Assembly: GCF_000213055.1 (NCBI RefSeq)
Contig: NZ_CM001165.1
Location: 4,796,945-4,860,944 of the forward strand
Direction of reading: 5' to 3'
DNA length: 64,000 nt
Source: Streptomyces sp. Tu6071
Lineage (GTDB): Bacteria; Actinomycetota; Actinomycetes; Streptomycetales; Streptomycetaceae
The position numbers and the translations under genes were made by a program. The notes under the pieces were generated by a model. The model did not search any database. It was given only the letters and a program-made list of their open reading frames with translations, and had not been told where the DNA came from. Shown in pieces: positions 8,009-16,080 of this stretch. The stretch's first letter is position 1, and every line of letters starts with the position of its first letter.

Positions 8009-9768
8009 CAGTACTTACGCTCCATCGGCTGGTAGCGGGTCTGCACGACCGGCTTGTAGTCGAGGCGGATCGCCTCGGTGCCGTCCGCCGAGACCTCGCG
8101 GTACGCCATCGTGTGACGCATGAAGTTGACGTCGTCGCGCGTGGGGAAGTCCTCGCGGTAGTGACCGCCGCGCGACTCCTTGCGGGCGAGCGCGGAGGTC
8201 GCCATGACCTCGGCGAGGTCGAGCAGGTTGCCCAGCTCGATCGCTTCGAGGAGGTCGGTGTTGAAGCGGCGGCCCTTGTCCTGGATCGCGACGTTCTTGT
8301 ACCGGGCGCGCAGCTCGGCGATCTTCTCGACCGCCGTCTTGATGGTCTGCTCGGTGCGGAACACCATCACGTTGGCGTCCATGCACTCCTGCAGCTCGTT
8401 GCGCAGCACCGCGACCTTCTCGGTGCCCGTCGAGTTCCGCAGCCGCTCGACCTGTGCGACGACCTGCGTCTCCGGGTCCTCCGGGAGCGGCACGAACTCG
8501 TTGGCGTGCGCGTACTCGGCCGCCGCGATGCCCGCCCGGCGCCCGAAGACGTTGATGTCGAGCAGCGAGTTGGTGCCGAGCCGGTTGGCGCCGTGCACGG
8601 ACACGCAGGCGACCTCGCCGGCCGCGTACAGACCGGGCACGACCGTCGTGTTGTCGGCGAGGACCTCGCCCTCGACGTTGGTCGGGATTCCGCCCATCGC
8701 GTAGTGCGCGGTCGGCTGGATCGGGATCGGGTCCGTGTAGGGCTCGATGCCGAGGTACGTACGGGCGAACTCGGTGATGTCCGGGAGCTTCGCGTCGAGC
8801 TGCTCGGGCGGCAGGTGCGTGAGGTCCAGGTACACGTGGTCGCCCTCGGGACCGCAGCCGCGGCCCTCGCGGATCTCGGTGTAGATCGAGCGCGAGACGA
8901 CGTCGCGCGAGGCGAGGTCCTTCATGACGGGCGCGTACTTCTCCATGAAGCGCTCACCGTCCTTGTTGCGCAGGATGCCGCCCTCGCCGCGCGCGCCCTC
9001 GGTGAGGAGGATGCCCATGCGCCAGATGCCCGTCGGGTGGAACTGGAAGAACTCCATGTCCTCCAGCGGCAGCCCGCGCCGCCACACGGCGGCCTGCCCG
9101 TCACCGGTCAGGGTGTGCGCGTTCGACGTCACCTTGAAGAACTTGCCGGTCCCGCCGGAGGCGTAGATGACCGACTTCGCCTGGAAGACGTGGATCTCGC
9201 CGGTCGCCAGCTCGTACGCGACGACGCCGGCCGAGCGCTTGACGCCGTCGACCTCCACGAGGAGCTGGTCGAGGACGTAGAACTCGTTGAAGAACTCCAC
9301 GCCCTCCTTGACGCAGTTCTGGTAGAGCGTCTGGAGGATCATGTGACCGGTGCGGTCCGCCGCGTAGCACGAGCGGCGCACGGGCGCCTCGCCGTGGTTG
9401 CGGGTGTGGCCGCCGAAGCGGCGCTGGTCGATCGTGCCGTCCGGGGTGCGGTTGAACGGCAGGCCCATCTTCTCCAGGTCGAGGACCGAGTCGATGGCCT
9501 CCTTCGCGAGGATCTCGGCGGCGTCCTGGTCGACCAGGTAGTCACCACCCTTGATCGTGTCGAAGGTGTGCCACTCCCAGTTGTCCTCCTCGACGTTGGC
9601 GAGGGCCGCGGCCATGCCGCCCTGCGCCGCGCCGGTGTGGGAGCGCGTGGGGTAGAGCTTGGTCAGCACGGCGGTGCGGCTGCGCTTGGTCGCCTCGATG
9701 GCGGCGCGCATGCCCGCGCCACCGGCGCCGACGATGACGGTGTCGTACTTGTGGATCTTCAGCTTCAT
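8008..9768 (-). CDS. sdhA: succinate dehydrogenase flavoprotein subunit
   Basis: 586-residue catalytic subunit oxidising succinate to fumarate in the TCA cycle. Visible features are the dinucleotide-binding motif [13 protein letters not shown] near residue 11, the covalent-FAD site [11 protein letters not shown] (His about 44), the substrate-site FHPTGIW and TEGARGEGG motifs, and [13 protein letters not shown]. The C-terminal helical domain is complete. It starts at ATG 9768, 19 nt downstream of sdhD, and is coupled to sdhB by a 1-nt stop/start overlap. Length and motifs show no abnormality. Confidence 0.97.
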   Translation of the reverse strand: MKLKIHKYDTVIVGAGGAGMRAAIEATKRSRTAVLTKLYPTRSHTGAAQGGMAAALANVEEDNWEWHTFDTIKGGDYLVDQDAAEILAKEAIDSVLDLEKMGLPFNRTPDGTIDQRRFGGHTRNHGEAPVRRSCYAADRTGHMILQTLYQNCVKEGVEFFNEFYVLDQLLVEVDGVKRSAGVVAYELATGEIHVFQAKSVIYASGGTGKFFKVTSNAHTLTGDGQAAVWRRGLPLEDMEFFQFHPTGIWRMGILLTEGARGEGGILRNKDGERFMEKYAPVMKDLASRDVVSRSIYTEIREGRGCGPEGDHVYLDLTHLPPEQLDAKLPDITEFARTYLGIEPYTDPIPIQPTAHYAMGGIPTNVEGEVLADNTTVVPGLYAAGEVACVSVHGANRLGTNSLLDINVFGRRAGIAAAEYAHANEFVPLPEDPETQVVAQVERLRNSTGTEKVAVLRNELQECMDANVMVFRTEQTIKTAVEKIAELRARYKNVAIQDKGRRFNTDLLEAIELGNLLDLAEVMATSALARKESRGGHYREDFPTRDDVNFMRHTMAYREVSADGTEAIRLDYKPVVQTRYQPMERKY

Positions 9769-9787
9769 GATTCTCGTGGCCCCGGCT

Positions 9788-10276
9788 CTAACGGATGTTC
9801 GGGTCGAAGGTGAAGATCACCAGCGTGCCCAGCAGGACGGTGAAGATGGTCGCCGCCCACAGCAGGCCCTTGAGCCACATGCGGGTCGCGGGGCGCTCGG
9901 CGTAGTCGTTGATGACCGTGCGCAGGCCGTTGCCGCCGTGCAGCATCGCGAGCCACAGCATCAGCAGGTCCCAGCCCTGCCAGAAGGGCGAGGCCCAGCG
10001 GCCCGCGACGAACGCGAAGCCGATCTTCTGCACCCCGCCGTCCAGGAAGAGCTGGATGAGCAGGTGCCCGAGGACGAGGACGACCAGGACGACGCCCGAC
10101 AGGCGCATGAACAGCCAGGCGGCCAGTTCGAAGTTGCGCTGCGGGTTCTTCTTCGTCTTCTTGGTGCGCTGCCGGGGCGGCTCGATGACCGGCGCCGGGT
10201 TGTCGACGTCGTAGAGCGAGGCGCCCTCGACGGGGCCGATCGCGGAAGAGGCCGCGGAGGAGGTCTCGGTGGACAT
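9788..10276 (-). CDS. sdhD: succinate dehydrogenase hydrophobic membrane anchor
   Basis: 162 residues with a hydrophilic N-terminus of about 60 residues containing the basic [10 protein letters not shown] stretch, then three membrane helices ([59 protein letters not shown]). The His in LHGGNGLR is the likely haem b ligand and lies near the quinone site. It begins 4 nt after the sdhC stop with GGGAG upstream, so the two anchors are made together. The membrane anchors hold SdhAB to the inner face of the membrane and pass electrons to menaquinone. Confidence 0.93.
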   Translation of the reverse strand: MSTETSSAASSAIGPVEGASLYDVDNPAPVIEPPRQRTKKTKKNPQRNFELAAWLFMRLSGVVLVVLVLGHLLIQLFLDGGVQKIGFAFVAGRWASPFWQGWDLLMLWLAMLHGGNGLRTVINDYAERPATRMWLKGLLWAATIFTVLLGTLVIFTFDPNIR

Positions 10277-10280
10277 CGCG

Positions 10281-10661
10281 TCAGCTCCCGAACAGTTGAC
10301 GTGCGGCGTGGCCGAGGACGGAGTAGAGCGAGCCGAGCATCAGCACGACCCACACCACGAGGACCGTCCACAGCATCTTCTTCTGGTGGCGGGGGCCCTG
10401 CGACCAGAAGTCGACGGCGATGATGCGCAGACCGTTGAGCGCGTGGAAGAGGATCGCGGCGACGAGGCCGTACTCCAGCAGCGCGACGATCGGATTCTTG
10501 TAAGTGGCGACGACGTCGTCGTACGCCTCGGGGGAGACACGCACGAGCGCGGTGTCCAGGACGTGTACGAACAGGAAGAAGAAAATGAGGACGCCGGTGA
10601 CTCGATGAGCCACCCAGGACCACATTCCTTCCCGGCCGCGGTACAGCGTTCCAGCCGGCAC
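10281..10661 (-). CDS. sdhC: succinate dehydrogenase cytochrome b556 subunit
   Basis: 126 residues, typical for streptomycete SdhC, beginning at GTG 10661 with GGAGGGTT 7 nt upstream. The sequence then reads PAGTLYRGREGMWSWVAHRVTG, the conserved family start, which rules out the upstream in-frame ATGs at 10742 and 10706. Three membrane helices follow; the His in LFHALNGLRI is the probable haem ligand. First gene of the sdhCDAB operon. Reduces menaquinone together with SdhD. Confidence 0.93.
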   Translation of the reverse strand: MPAGTLYRGREGMWSWVAHRVTGVLIFFFLFVHVLDTALVRVSPEAYDDVVATYKNPIVALLEYGLVAAILFHALNGLRIIAVDFWSQGPRHQKKMLWTVLVVWVVLMLGSLYSVLGHAARQLFGS

Positions 10662-11193
10662 GGAAGAACCCTCCGGGGAAAGGATTGGGAGCCTGCCGCG
10701 ATCCATTCCTGTCGACGGTCGGCCCGGCCGGGTACGGTCCACCGGCCCCGGCCATCGTAGTCACGGGCGGGGGTCCGCCCCGCACGGGGGCATGCGGTGT
10801 GATCAAACTGGCACGTACGGGCGAAGCAGTCGGCCGAAAGGGTGTGTTCGGCCCGCCCACCAGGCGTCCGATCAGGGCGGATGCCTGCCGTTATGCCTGC
10901 TCTCCACCCGCTCGTGACGCCCGTTCGGCTCCCTGGAAGCGGCTGTGCGCGCGCTGTGCCGCGCGTGTCGGACACGGCCGTACGGGGCAGACGCGGCCCG
11001 GGACCGGCGGGTCCGGGCCCCGCGCGGCGCGTCGCTCCGTCCCGGTGGGGCCGGGAAGTCATCCGAACGAGGGGCCGGGCGCCCGGAGTGACACCACGTC
11101 CGCCGTCGCGGGAAGGGATGCCGTACGGCGGCGCGCGCACCCGGCGGCCCGCACCCGCTCAGCACCCGCACCCGAGCACCGAGGACGTGACCC
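10662..11193. promoter_or_regulatory. divergent intergenic region upstream of sdhCDAB
   Basis: 532 bp with no gene that I believe. It must contain the sdh promoter and that of the hexosaminidase. A TAnnnT -10 candidate on the minus strand, TACGAT, lies at 10753-10758 about 90 nt before sdhC; no convincing -35 element was found. I looked for a Rex-type TGTGAACxxxxxxGTTCACA box and did not see one; TGTGATCA near 10798 is only a half match. The remainder is GC-rich with no clear repeat. Confidence 0.35.
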
Positions 11194-12861
11194 GTGGCCG
11201 ACCACCGCCGTCAGGACTTCCCCGACACGGGCGGGCGGCGCCGCCGCGCCGCGTGGGCCTCGATCGCGGCCCTCGTCGTCGCCGCGGCCGTAGCGCTCGG
11301 CCTCACGGTCTGGCCCGGCGGCGACCACGGCAAGGACAAGGGCGGCTCGGGCGCGGCGAGCAGCGCCGACGCGCTCACCGTCTCGCCGACCCCCGCCGCC
11401 TCGTACCCCGTCGCGAAGCCCCCGCGCACGATCCCCTCCGTGCGCGACTTCGAGGCCGCGCGCGGCCCCGGCTGGAAACCCGCGAAGTCCGGGCGTGTCC
11501 TCGCCGGTGACGACGCGCTGGCGGACGAGGCGAAGCTGCTGGCGGGCGAACTCGGCATGAGGTACGGGGGCGACGCGGACCCGAGGCGCGGGGACGTGTG
11601 GCTCGGGCTCGACAAGGACGCGAAGGGCGACGGCGGGGACGGCGGGCAGGGCGGTGACGAGGCGTACACGTTGCGCGTCGCCGCGGGTCAGGCGCGCATC
11701 ACCGCGGCGGGCCAGGACGGGGTGTGGTGGGGCACCCGCACGCTCAAGCAGGCCGTGCGCGCGGATGGCACGGCGCCCGAGGGCACGGTGCGCGACCGGC
11801 CCGCGAAGCCGCAGCGCGGGTTCATGCTCGACATCGCCCGCAAGTGGTACGACGAGGCGTGGATCAAGGCGCGGATCGCCGAGATCGCGGACCTCAAGTA
11901 CAACCAGTTCGGCCTGCACTTCTCCGACGACCAGGCGTTCCGCGTCGAGTCCTCCTCGCACCCCGAGATCGTCTCGGCGCAGCACCTGACGAAGGCGCAG
12001 GTCCGCTCGATCGTCTCGTACGCGGCGGCCCGGCACGTCACGGTCGTCCCCGAGATCGACTCGCCCGGCCACCTCGGCACGGTCATCAAGGCGCACCCGA
12101 AGCTCCAGTTGCGGGACGCGGCGGGCAAGCCGGTCGAGGGCGCGGTCGACATCGGGAACCCGGAGTCGGCCCGCATCGTCGACGACCTCCTCAAGGAGTA
12201 CGCGAGCCTCTTCCCCGGGCGCTGGTGGCACCTCGGCGCCGACGAGTACCAGGCCCTCGTCCGCTCCGACCCCGAGGCGTCCTTCCCCGAACTGGCCGCG
12301 CTCGCCCGCAAGAGGTACGGGGCGAAGGGCCGCGTCCAGGACCTCGCCGAGGCGTGGCTGAACGACCGCGCGAAGACGGTGCGGGACGCGCGCGAGGGCC
12401 GGATCGCGCGGGCGTGGAACGACGGCTTCTTCGCGGAGGGCCAGGTCGTGGCCGACCGGAAGGTCGAGGTCGTCTACTGGACGGGCAAGGAACTCGGCGC
12501 GCGCCCGCCCGCCGCCTACCTCGCCGAGGGCCGCCAGGTCCTCAACTACAACGACGAGTTCCTCTACTACGTCCTCGGCCAGCCCAACACCTTCACGTAC
12601 CCGACCGGGCAGCGCATCTACGAGTCCTGGACCCCGCGCGTGCTGCGCGGCACGAGCGCGGTGCCCGCGAGCTACGACCACCTCATCGAGGGCGGCGGCT
12701 TCGCGGTCTGGGGCGACTTCCCGAACGCCCAGACACCGGACCAGGTCGCGACGGGCATCCGGATGCCGCTCCGCGCCCTGTCCGAGAAGCTGTGGCCCGA
12801 GGCCGCGAAACCGTCCCGGAGCTGGACGGACTTCCAGGCCCTCTCACGGGCGATCGGCTGA
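11194..12861 (+). CDS. GH20 beta-N-acetylhexosaminidase, membrane-anchored or secreted
   Basis: 555 residues. It removes terminal GlcNAc (or GalNAc) from chitin oligosaccharides or cell-wall glycans by substrate-assisted catalysis. The N-terminal RRRRAA plus hydrophobic helix (about 19-41) is an export signal or uncleaved anchor. A GH20b-like domain spans about 95-200, and the TIM barrel begins at QRGFMLDIARKW. Barrel motifs include HFSDDQAFR, VPEIDSPGH and WWHLGADEY; the Asp-Glu pair near 349-350 is the catalytic dyad. The usual HxGGDE reads HLGADE here. GTG 11194 has GAGGAC just upstream. Single gene, divergent from sdhC. Confidence 0.9.
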   Translation: MADHRRQDFPDTGGRRRRAAWASIAALVVAAAVALGLTVWPGGDHGKDKGGSGAASSADALTVSPTPAASYPVAKPPRTIPSVRDFEAARGPGWKPAKSGRVLAGDDALADEAKLLAGELGMRYGGDADPRRGDVWLGLDKDAKGDGGDGGQGGDEAYTLRVAAGQARITAAGQDGVWWGTRTLKQAVRADGTAPEGTVRDRPAKPQRGFMLDIARKWYDEAWIKARIAEIADLKYNQFGLHFSDDQAFRVESSSHPEIVSAQHLTKAQVRSIVSYAAARHVTVVPEIDSPGHLGTVIKAHPKLQLRDAAGKPVEGAVDIGNPESARIVDDLLKEYASLFPGRWWHLGADEYQALVRSDPEASFPELAALARKRYGAKGRVQDLAEAWLNDRAKTVRDAREGRIARAWNDGFFAEGQVVADRKVEVVYWTGKELGARPPAAYLAEGRQVLNYNDEFLYYVLGQPNTFTYPTGQRIYESWTPRVLRGTSAVPASYDHLIEGGGFAVWGDFPNAQTPDQVATGIRMPLRALSEKLWPEAAKPSRSWTDFQALSRAIG

Positions 12862-12909
12862 GGGGGCGTCGGGTACGGGCCGGGCGCGCACCCCGCCCGG
12901 CGTGAGGGC

Positions 12910-13917
12910 TCAGCGCTGCTCCGCCGCCCCGTCGCCGCCACCGCCGCCGAAGAGCTTCGCGGCGTTGCGACTCGTCAGGTCCCGCCAGGTGCCGCCGCCG
13001 GAGGGCGGCGCTGCCCCGTCCACGGAGGTGATCTGATCGAGGGCTCCGGAGGCGGGCGTCCAGCAGTAGTCGCTGCCGTACAGCAGCCGCTCCGTGCCGA
13101 ACGCTGCGGCGAGGGCCGGGATCTGGCGCGGGAAGGGCGTCCCCGCCATGTCGTACCAGAGGGCGCCGAGCTGCTCCACGACGTCGGGGCCCTCACCCCC
13201 GATGACCCCCTTGCGGAAGAGGTCCATGCGGTCGGCGAGGAGCGGCAGCGCGCCGCCGCCGTGGGTCAGGACCCAGCGGATGTCCGGGGTACGGGTCAGG
13301 ACGCCGTGGAAGACGAGGTCGCTCGCCGTGCGGGCCGTGTCGAAGAGGAACTCCAGCATGGGACGGGGGCGCCCGAGGTCGACCGCGTCGGCGTGCGGGG
13401 GAGAGGTGGGGTGGACGAAGACGAGGGCGCCGCGCCGGTTCAGCTCCTCCCACAGCGGCGCGAAGCGCGCGTCGCCGAGGTAGACGCCGTGGTGGTTGCT
13501 CTCGACGGCGACGCCGTCCGCGCCGAGCACGTCGAGCGCGTACGCGGCCTCGGCGAGGGAGCCCTCGACGTCGGGCAGCGGCAGCGAGGCGAAGAGCCCG
13601 AACCGCTCGGGGTGCGCGTCGCGCACCCGCGCCCCGTACTCGTTCACGTCGCGTGCGAGGGCGCGTGCCGCGGTGTCGTCGCCGAAGTGGACGCCGGGTG
13701 AGGAGATCGACAGGTAGGACTTGGTGATGTCACCGCGCCTCATGAGGTCGAGGTGCGACTCGGGCGACCAGTCGGGCCAGCCCGGCATCCCGTCCGGGTG
13801 CGCGACGCCCGCCGCGCGCGCCTCGGCGACGTAACGGTCCGTGACGAAGTGGGCGTGGACGTCGACCAGGCCGGTCGGGGCCCCGGCGTCGGGGGCGTGG
13901 GTGCGGTGCGGACTCAT
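12910..13917 (-). CDS. amidohydrolase_2 family decarboxylase/hydrolase
   Basis: 335-residue metal-dependent TIM-barrel enzyme of the ACMSD / 6-methylsalicylate decarboxylase group. Motifs are VDVHAHF (metal site), VFVHPTSPP, THGGGALPLLADR and the catalytic-Asp region LLYGSDYCW. Such enzymes decarboxylate or hydrolyse aromatic or semialdehyde acids; the exact substrate cannot be read. The start is ATG 13917 with GGAGGAG six nt upstream. In-frame ATGs at 13932 and 14016 are less likely. It is transcribed away from an IclR regulator 74 bp distant, the usual layout for a catabolic gene and its regulator. A minus-strand -10 candidate TAGATT lies at 13952-13957. Confidence 0.85.
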   Translation of the reverse strand: MSPHRTHAPDAGAPTGLVDVHAHFVTDRYVAEARAAGVAHPDGMPGWPDWSPESHLDLMRRGDITKSYLSISSPGVHFGDDTAARALARDVNEYGARVRDAHPERFGLFASLPLPDVEGSLAEAAYALDVLGADGVAVESNHHGVYLGDARFAPLWEELNRRGALVFVHPTSPPHADAVDLGRPRPMLEFLFDTARTASDLVFHGVLTRTPDIRWVLTHGGGALPLLADRMDLFRKGVIGGEGPDVVEQLGALWYDMAGTPFPRQIPALAAAFGTERLLYGSDYCWTPASGALDQITSVDGAAPPSGGGTWRDLTSRNAAKLFGGGGGDGAAEQR

Positions 13918-13991
13918 GCGGCGCTCCTCCATCGGTGGTGGCTCGCCTGCGAATCTAGGAAGACGGAGCGGGAGCCGCAGGAGCGGTGCCA

Positions 13992-14864
13992 ATGAATGGA
14001 ACACCTGTGAACGCACGATCCGAGGGAAGCGCCGGGGAACCCGGCGGGGCGGACGGCACGGCCCGCGACGAGGGCGCCCCGCGGCGGCGCGGGGGCAAGC
14101 CCGCGGCGGGCAGCCCCGTCATCGACCGGGCCTTCGCGCTGCTCAACGCCTTCGACAGCGGGCACCGGGCGCTGACCCCCGCCGAGCTGGCCCAGCGCGC
14201 CGGGATGCCGCGCTCCTCGGCGCTGCGCCTCGCGCGTTCCCTCGTCCGGGTGGGGGCGCTCGAACGCCGCGCGGACGGCGTCTTCGTCGTGGGCCTGCGC
14301 CTCCTGGAGACGGCGTCGCTCGCCCCGCGCGGCCACGGGCTGCGGGCGGTCGCGATGCCGTACCTGGACGACCTCGTCCACGTCACCCACCAGCACGCGC
14401 TTCTCGCGGTGCGTGACGAGGCGGAGGCGCTGCTCGTCGAACGGCTCTCGGCGCGCGAGGCGAGCCCCGTGCGGTACCGGGTCGGCGGGCGGGTGCCGCT
14501 CACGCACACGGGCGTCGGTCTCGTCCTGCTCGCCTTCGCGCCGCCCACCCTCCAGGACTGCCTGATCGCCTCGTACGTGCCCGGACCGGGCCTGGACGAC
14601 GTCCGCACCCCCGCCGACCTGCGCCGCCTCCTCGCCGAGGTGCGCAGGACCGGCTTCGCCCGGGGCCGGCTCACCACGCCGTGGCCGATGAGCACGGTCG
14701 CGGCCCCGGTCCGCGACGCCTCGGGCGTCGTGGCGGCCCTCTCGGTGGTGGCGCCCAGCGACTCCTTCCCCGCCACCGATTACGCCGCCGCCGTCCGCGC
14801 CACCGCCCGCGCGGTCTCCCGCGCCCTGCGCGCGGACGCTGAGGAGGCCCCGGCGGCGGGCTGA
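13992..14864 (+). CDS. IclR-family transcriptional regulator
   Basis: 290 residues. A disordered Gly/Ala-rich N-terminus leads into a winged helix-turn-helix at about 35-105 (SPVIDRAFALLNAF, then LTPAELAQRAGMPRSSALRLARSLVRVGALER). The IclR effector domain extends to about 285 (VRYRVGGRVPLTHTGVG, then APVRDASGVVAALSVVAPS). IclR proteins bind promoters as dimers or tetramers and sense small aromatic or organic acids. ATG 13992 has AGGAG eight nt upstream; GTG 13986 is an alternative. It lies back-to-back with the amidohydrolase, its most likely target. Confidence 0.9.
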   Translation: MNGTPVNARSEGSAGEPGGADGTARDEGAPRRRGGKPAAGSPVIDRAFALLNAFDSGHRALTPAELAQRAGMPRSSALRLARSLVRVGALERRADGVFVVGLRLLETASLAPRGHGLRAVAMPYLDDLVHVTHQHALLAVRDEAEALLVERLSAREASPVRYRVGGRVPLTHTGVGLVLLAFAPPTLQDCLIASYVPGPGLDDVRTPADLRRLLAEVRRTGFARGRLTTPWPMSTVAAPVRDASGVVAALSVVAPSDSFPATDYAAAVRATARAVSRALRADAEEAPAAG

Positions 14865-14897
14865 GCGGGTTGTTGCGGAGTCGGGACATCCGCAGGG

Positions 14898-14943
14898 TTT
14901 TGAACGCGCTCAAAAATCTCTAGTTTTTGAGCATGTTCAAAAA
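14898..14943. promoter_or_regulatory. twin palindromic operator covering promoter and start codon
   Basis: Two mirrored half-sites, TTTTGAACGCGCTCAAAAA (14898-14916) and TTTTTGAGCATGTTCAAAA (14924-14942), each nearly palindromic itself, which is the style of TetR-family operators. Left half overlaps a TTGAAC -35. A TAGTTT -10 (14921-14926) lies between the halves and runs into the right half, and the right half contains the ATG at 14933, 6 nt after the -10. The AT-rich block stands out in this GC-rich sequence. No TetR gene is adjacent. Confidence 0.75.
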
Positions 14944-15985
14944 CACGCGGGACGGTGGCGGGGGCGGCCGATACGCCTCCTGGACAAGGGACTTCGAGTC
15001 CGAGCGGGAGCGCAGGGCGCGACAGGGGGACCCGGAGTGGGCGCGGGGCGCGGCGCTGCCGCCCGCGCTCGTGCGCAGCCTGCGCCGCTTCCAGGTCGGC
15101 GAGAACGGGGACGGCGCGGAGCTGATCGGCAAGGCGGACCGGGCGGGCGACCCCACCTACGCCGCCGCGGCCCGGCTGTTCGTCGCGGAGGAGCGGAACC
15201 ACGCCCGGCTGCTCGCGGAACTCCTCGCGGCGGGCGGGGCGGGGACGCTGGAGGCGCACTGGAGCGACACGGCCTTCGTGCGCCTGCGCCGACTGCTCGG
15301 GCTCCGGCTCGAACTGCTCGTCCTGATGGTCGCCGAGGTCGTGGCCCTGCGCTACTACCGGACCTTGCGGGACGGCCGCGTCGATCCCCTGCTCTCCGAG
15401 GTCGCGGGGCGCGTCCTGGCGGACGAGGAGCGCCACGTCCCCTTCCACTGCGCGCGCCTGCGCGAGGGCTTCGCGCACCTCCCGGGCCCCGCGCGCCGCC
15501 TCGTCACGGCGGGCTGGCGCGCGCTGCTCGCGGGAGCGGTCTGCGTGGTCGCGGCCGACCACGGGGCGGCCCTGCGCCGCTGCGGGGTCACGCGGCGGGA
15601 GTTCGTGCGGGACGTCGTCTCGTCCTCGGCCCCGGTGGCCGCGACGATCGCGGGAGCGGGCCCGGCCCCGCCCCCCCCGCTGTGCTGCTCACCTGAGGGC
15701 CGCCGCCGACCGGCGAGATCCGGACGCGTTGTCGCACGGCCGCGCGCGGGAGCTCGCGCCCGCGCGCGCACGCCCGTGTCCCGCCCGGTCGCGGAGGGTG
15801 GGGACAGGCGAACGGCCGGGTCGCCACCCCCCACAGGAGAGACCCGGCCGTCGCACGGCACGGGCCGCTTGAGGGCCCGTACTTCCTACAGCGCCATGGT
15901 CTCCCGAGACGTCACACCCGGACGGTCACGTGTCGGTAACGCTTCGTGGTGCGCGGGGCAGGGCCGAAGGTCCGGCTCGGCCTGA
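14933..15985 (+). CDS. ferritin-like di-iron protein, 3' end probably frameshifted
   Basis: About 250 residues form a ferritin-like four-helix bundle. Iron-ligand motifs are AEERNHARLL (about 85), a mid-bundle Glu in LLVLMVAEVVALRYY (about 135) and DEERHVPFH (about 164). Iron storage or a di-iron oxidase role is possible; the subfamily is not clear. ATG 14933 has no ribosome site but a TAGTTT -10 six nt upstream, so the mRNA is probably leaderless. After a run of eight C at 15671-15678 the frame enters about 100 residues of low-complexity sequence crossing two hairpins. One extra C would instead end the protein in PPPAVLLT at a stop near 15696. The true gene end is therefore likely 15696. Confidence 0.65.
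   Translation: MFKNTRDGGGGGRYASWTRDFESERERRARQGDPEWARGAALPPALVRSLRRFQVGENGDGAELIGKADRAGDPTYAAAARLFVAEERNHARLLAELLAAGGAGTLEAHWSDTAFVRLRRLLGLRLELLVLMVAEVVALRYYRTLRDGRVDPLLSEVAGRVLADEERHVPFHCARLREGFAHLPGPARRLVTAGWRALLAGAVCVVAADHGAALRRCGVTRREFVRDVVSSSAPVAATIAGAGPAPPPPLCCSPEGRRRPARSGRVVARPRAGARARARTPVSRPVAEGGDRRTAGSPPPTGETRPSHGTGRLRARTSYSAMVSRDVTPGRSRVGNASWCAGQGRRSGSA
15812..15880 (+). terminator. two successive hairpins
   Basis: First hairpin: an 11-bp perfect stem ACGGCCGGGTC / GACCCGGCCGT (15812-15822, 15841-15851) with an 18-nt loop. Second: ACGGGCC / GGCCCGT (15860-15866, 15874-15880) with a 7-nt loop. Neither has a U-tract, which is normal for streptomycete terminators. Their position fits termination of the ferritin-like gene near 15696. 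Confidence 0.55.
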
Positions 15986-16080
15986 AAGGGTGGAGTACTG
16001 GCCAAGTGACCGGTAGCGTGCTGATTCGCGCCGGACCGGACACGGGCCCGGTGGGGACGCGAGTGGGGGCAGGCTGAGGG
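15881..16080 (+). promoter_or_regulatory. upstream region of the sigma factor gene
   Basis: TAGCGT at 16014-16019 fits a TAnnnT -10 box about 62 nt before the GTG start. If the ferritin-like gene really stops near 15696, the whole 15697-16080 stretch is non-coding and holds the two hairpins plus this promoter. Nothing else is recognisable. Confidence 0.35.

Noticed and set aside
10798..10810. Possible Rex operator before sdhC
   Set aside because: Only a TGTGATCA half-site is present; the mirrored half needed for a Rex dimer is missing.
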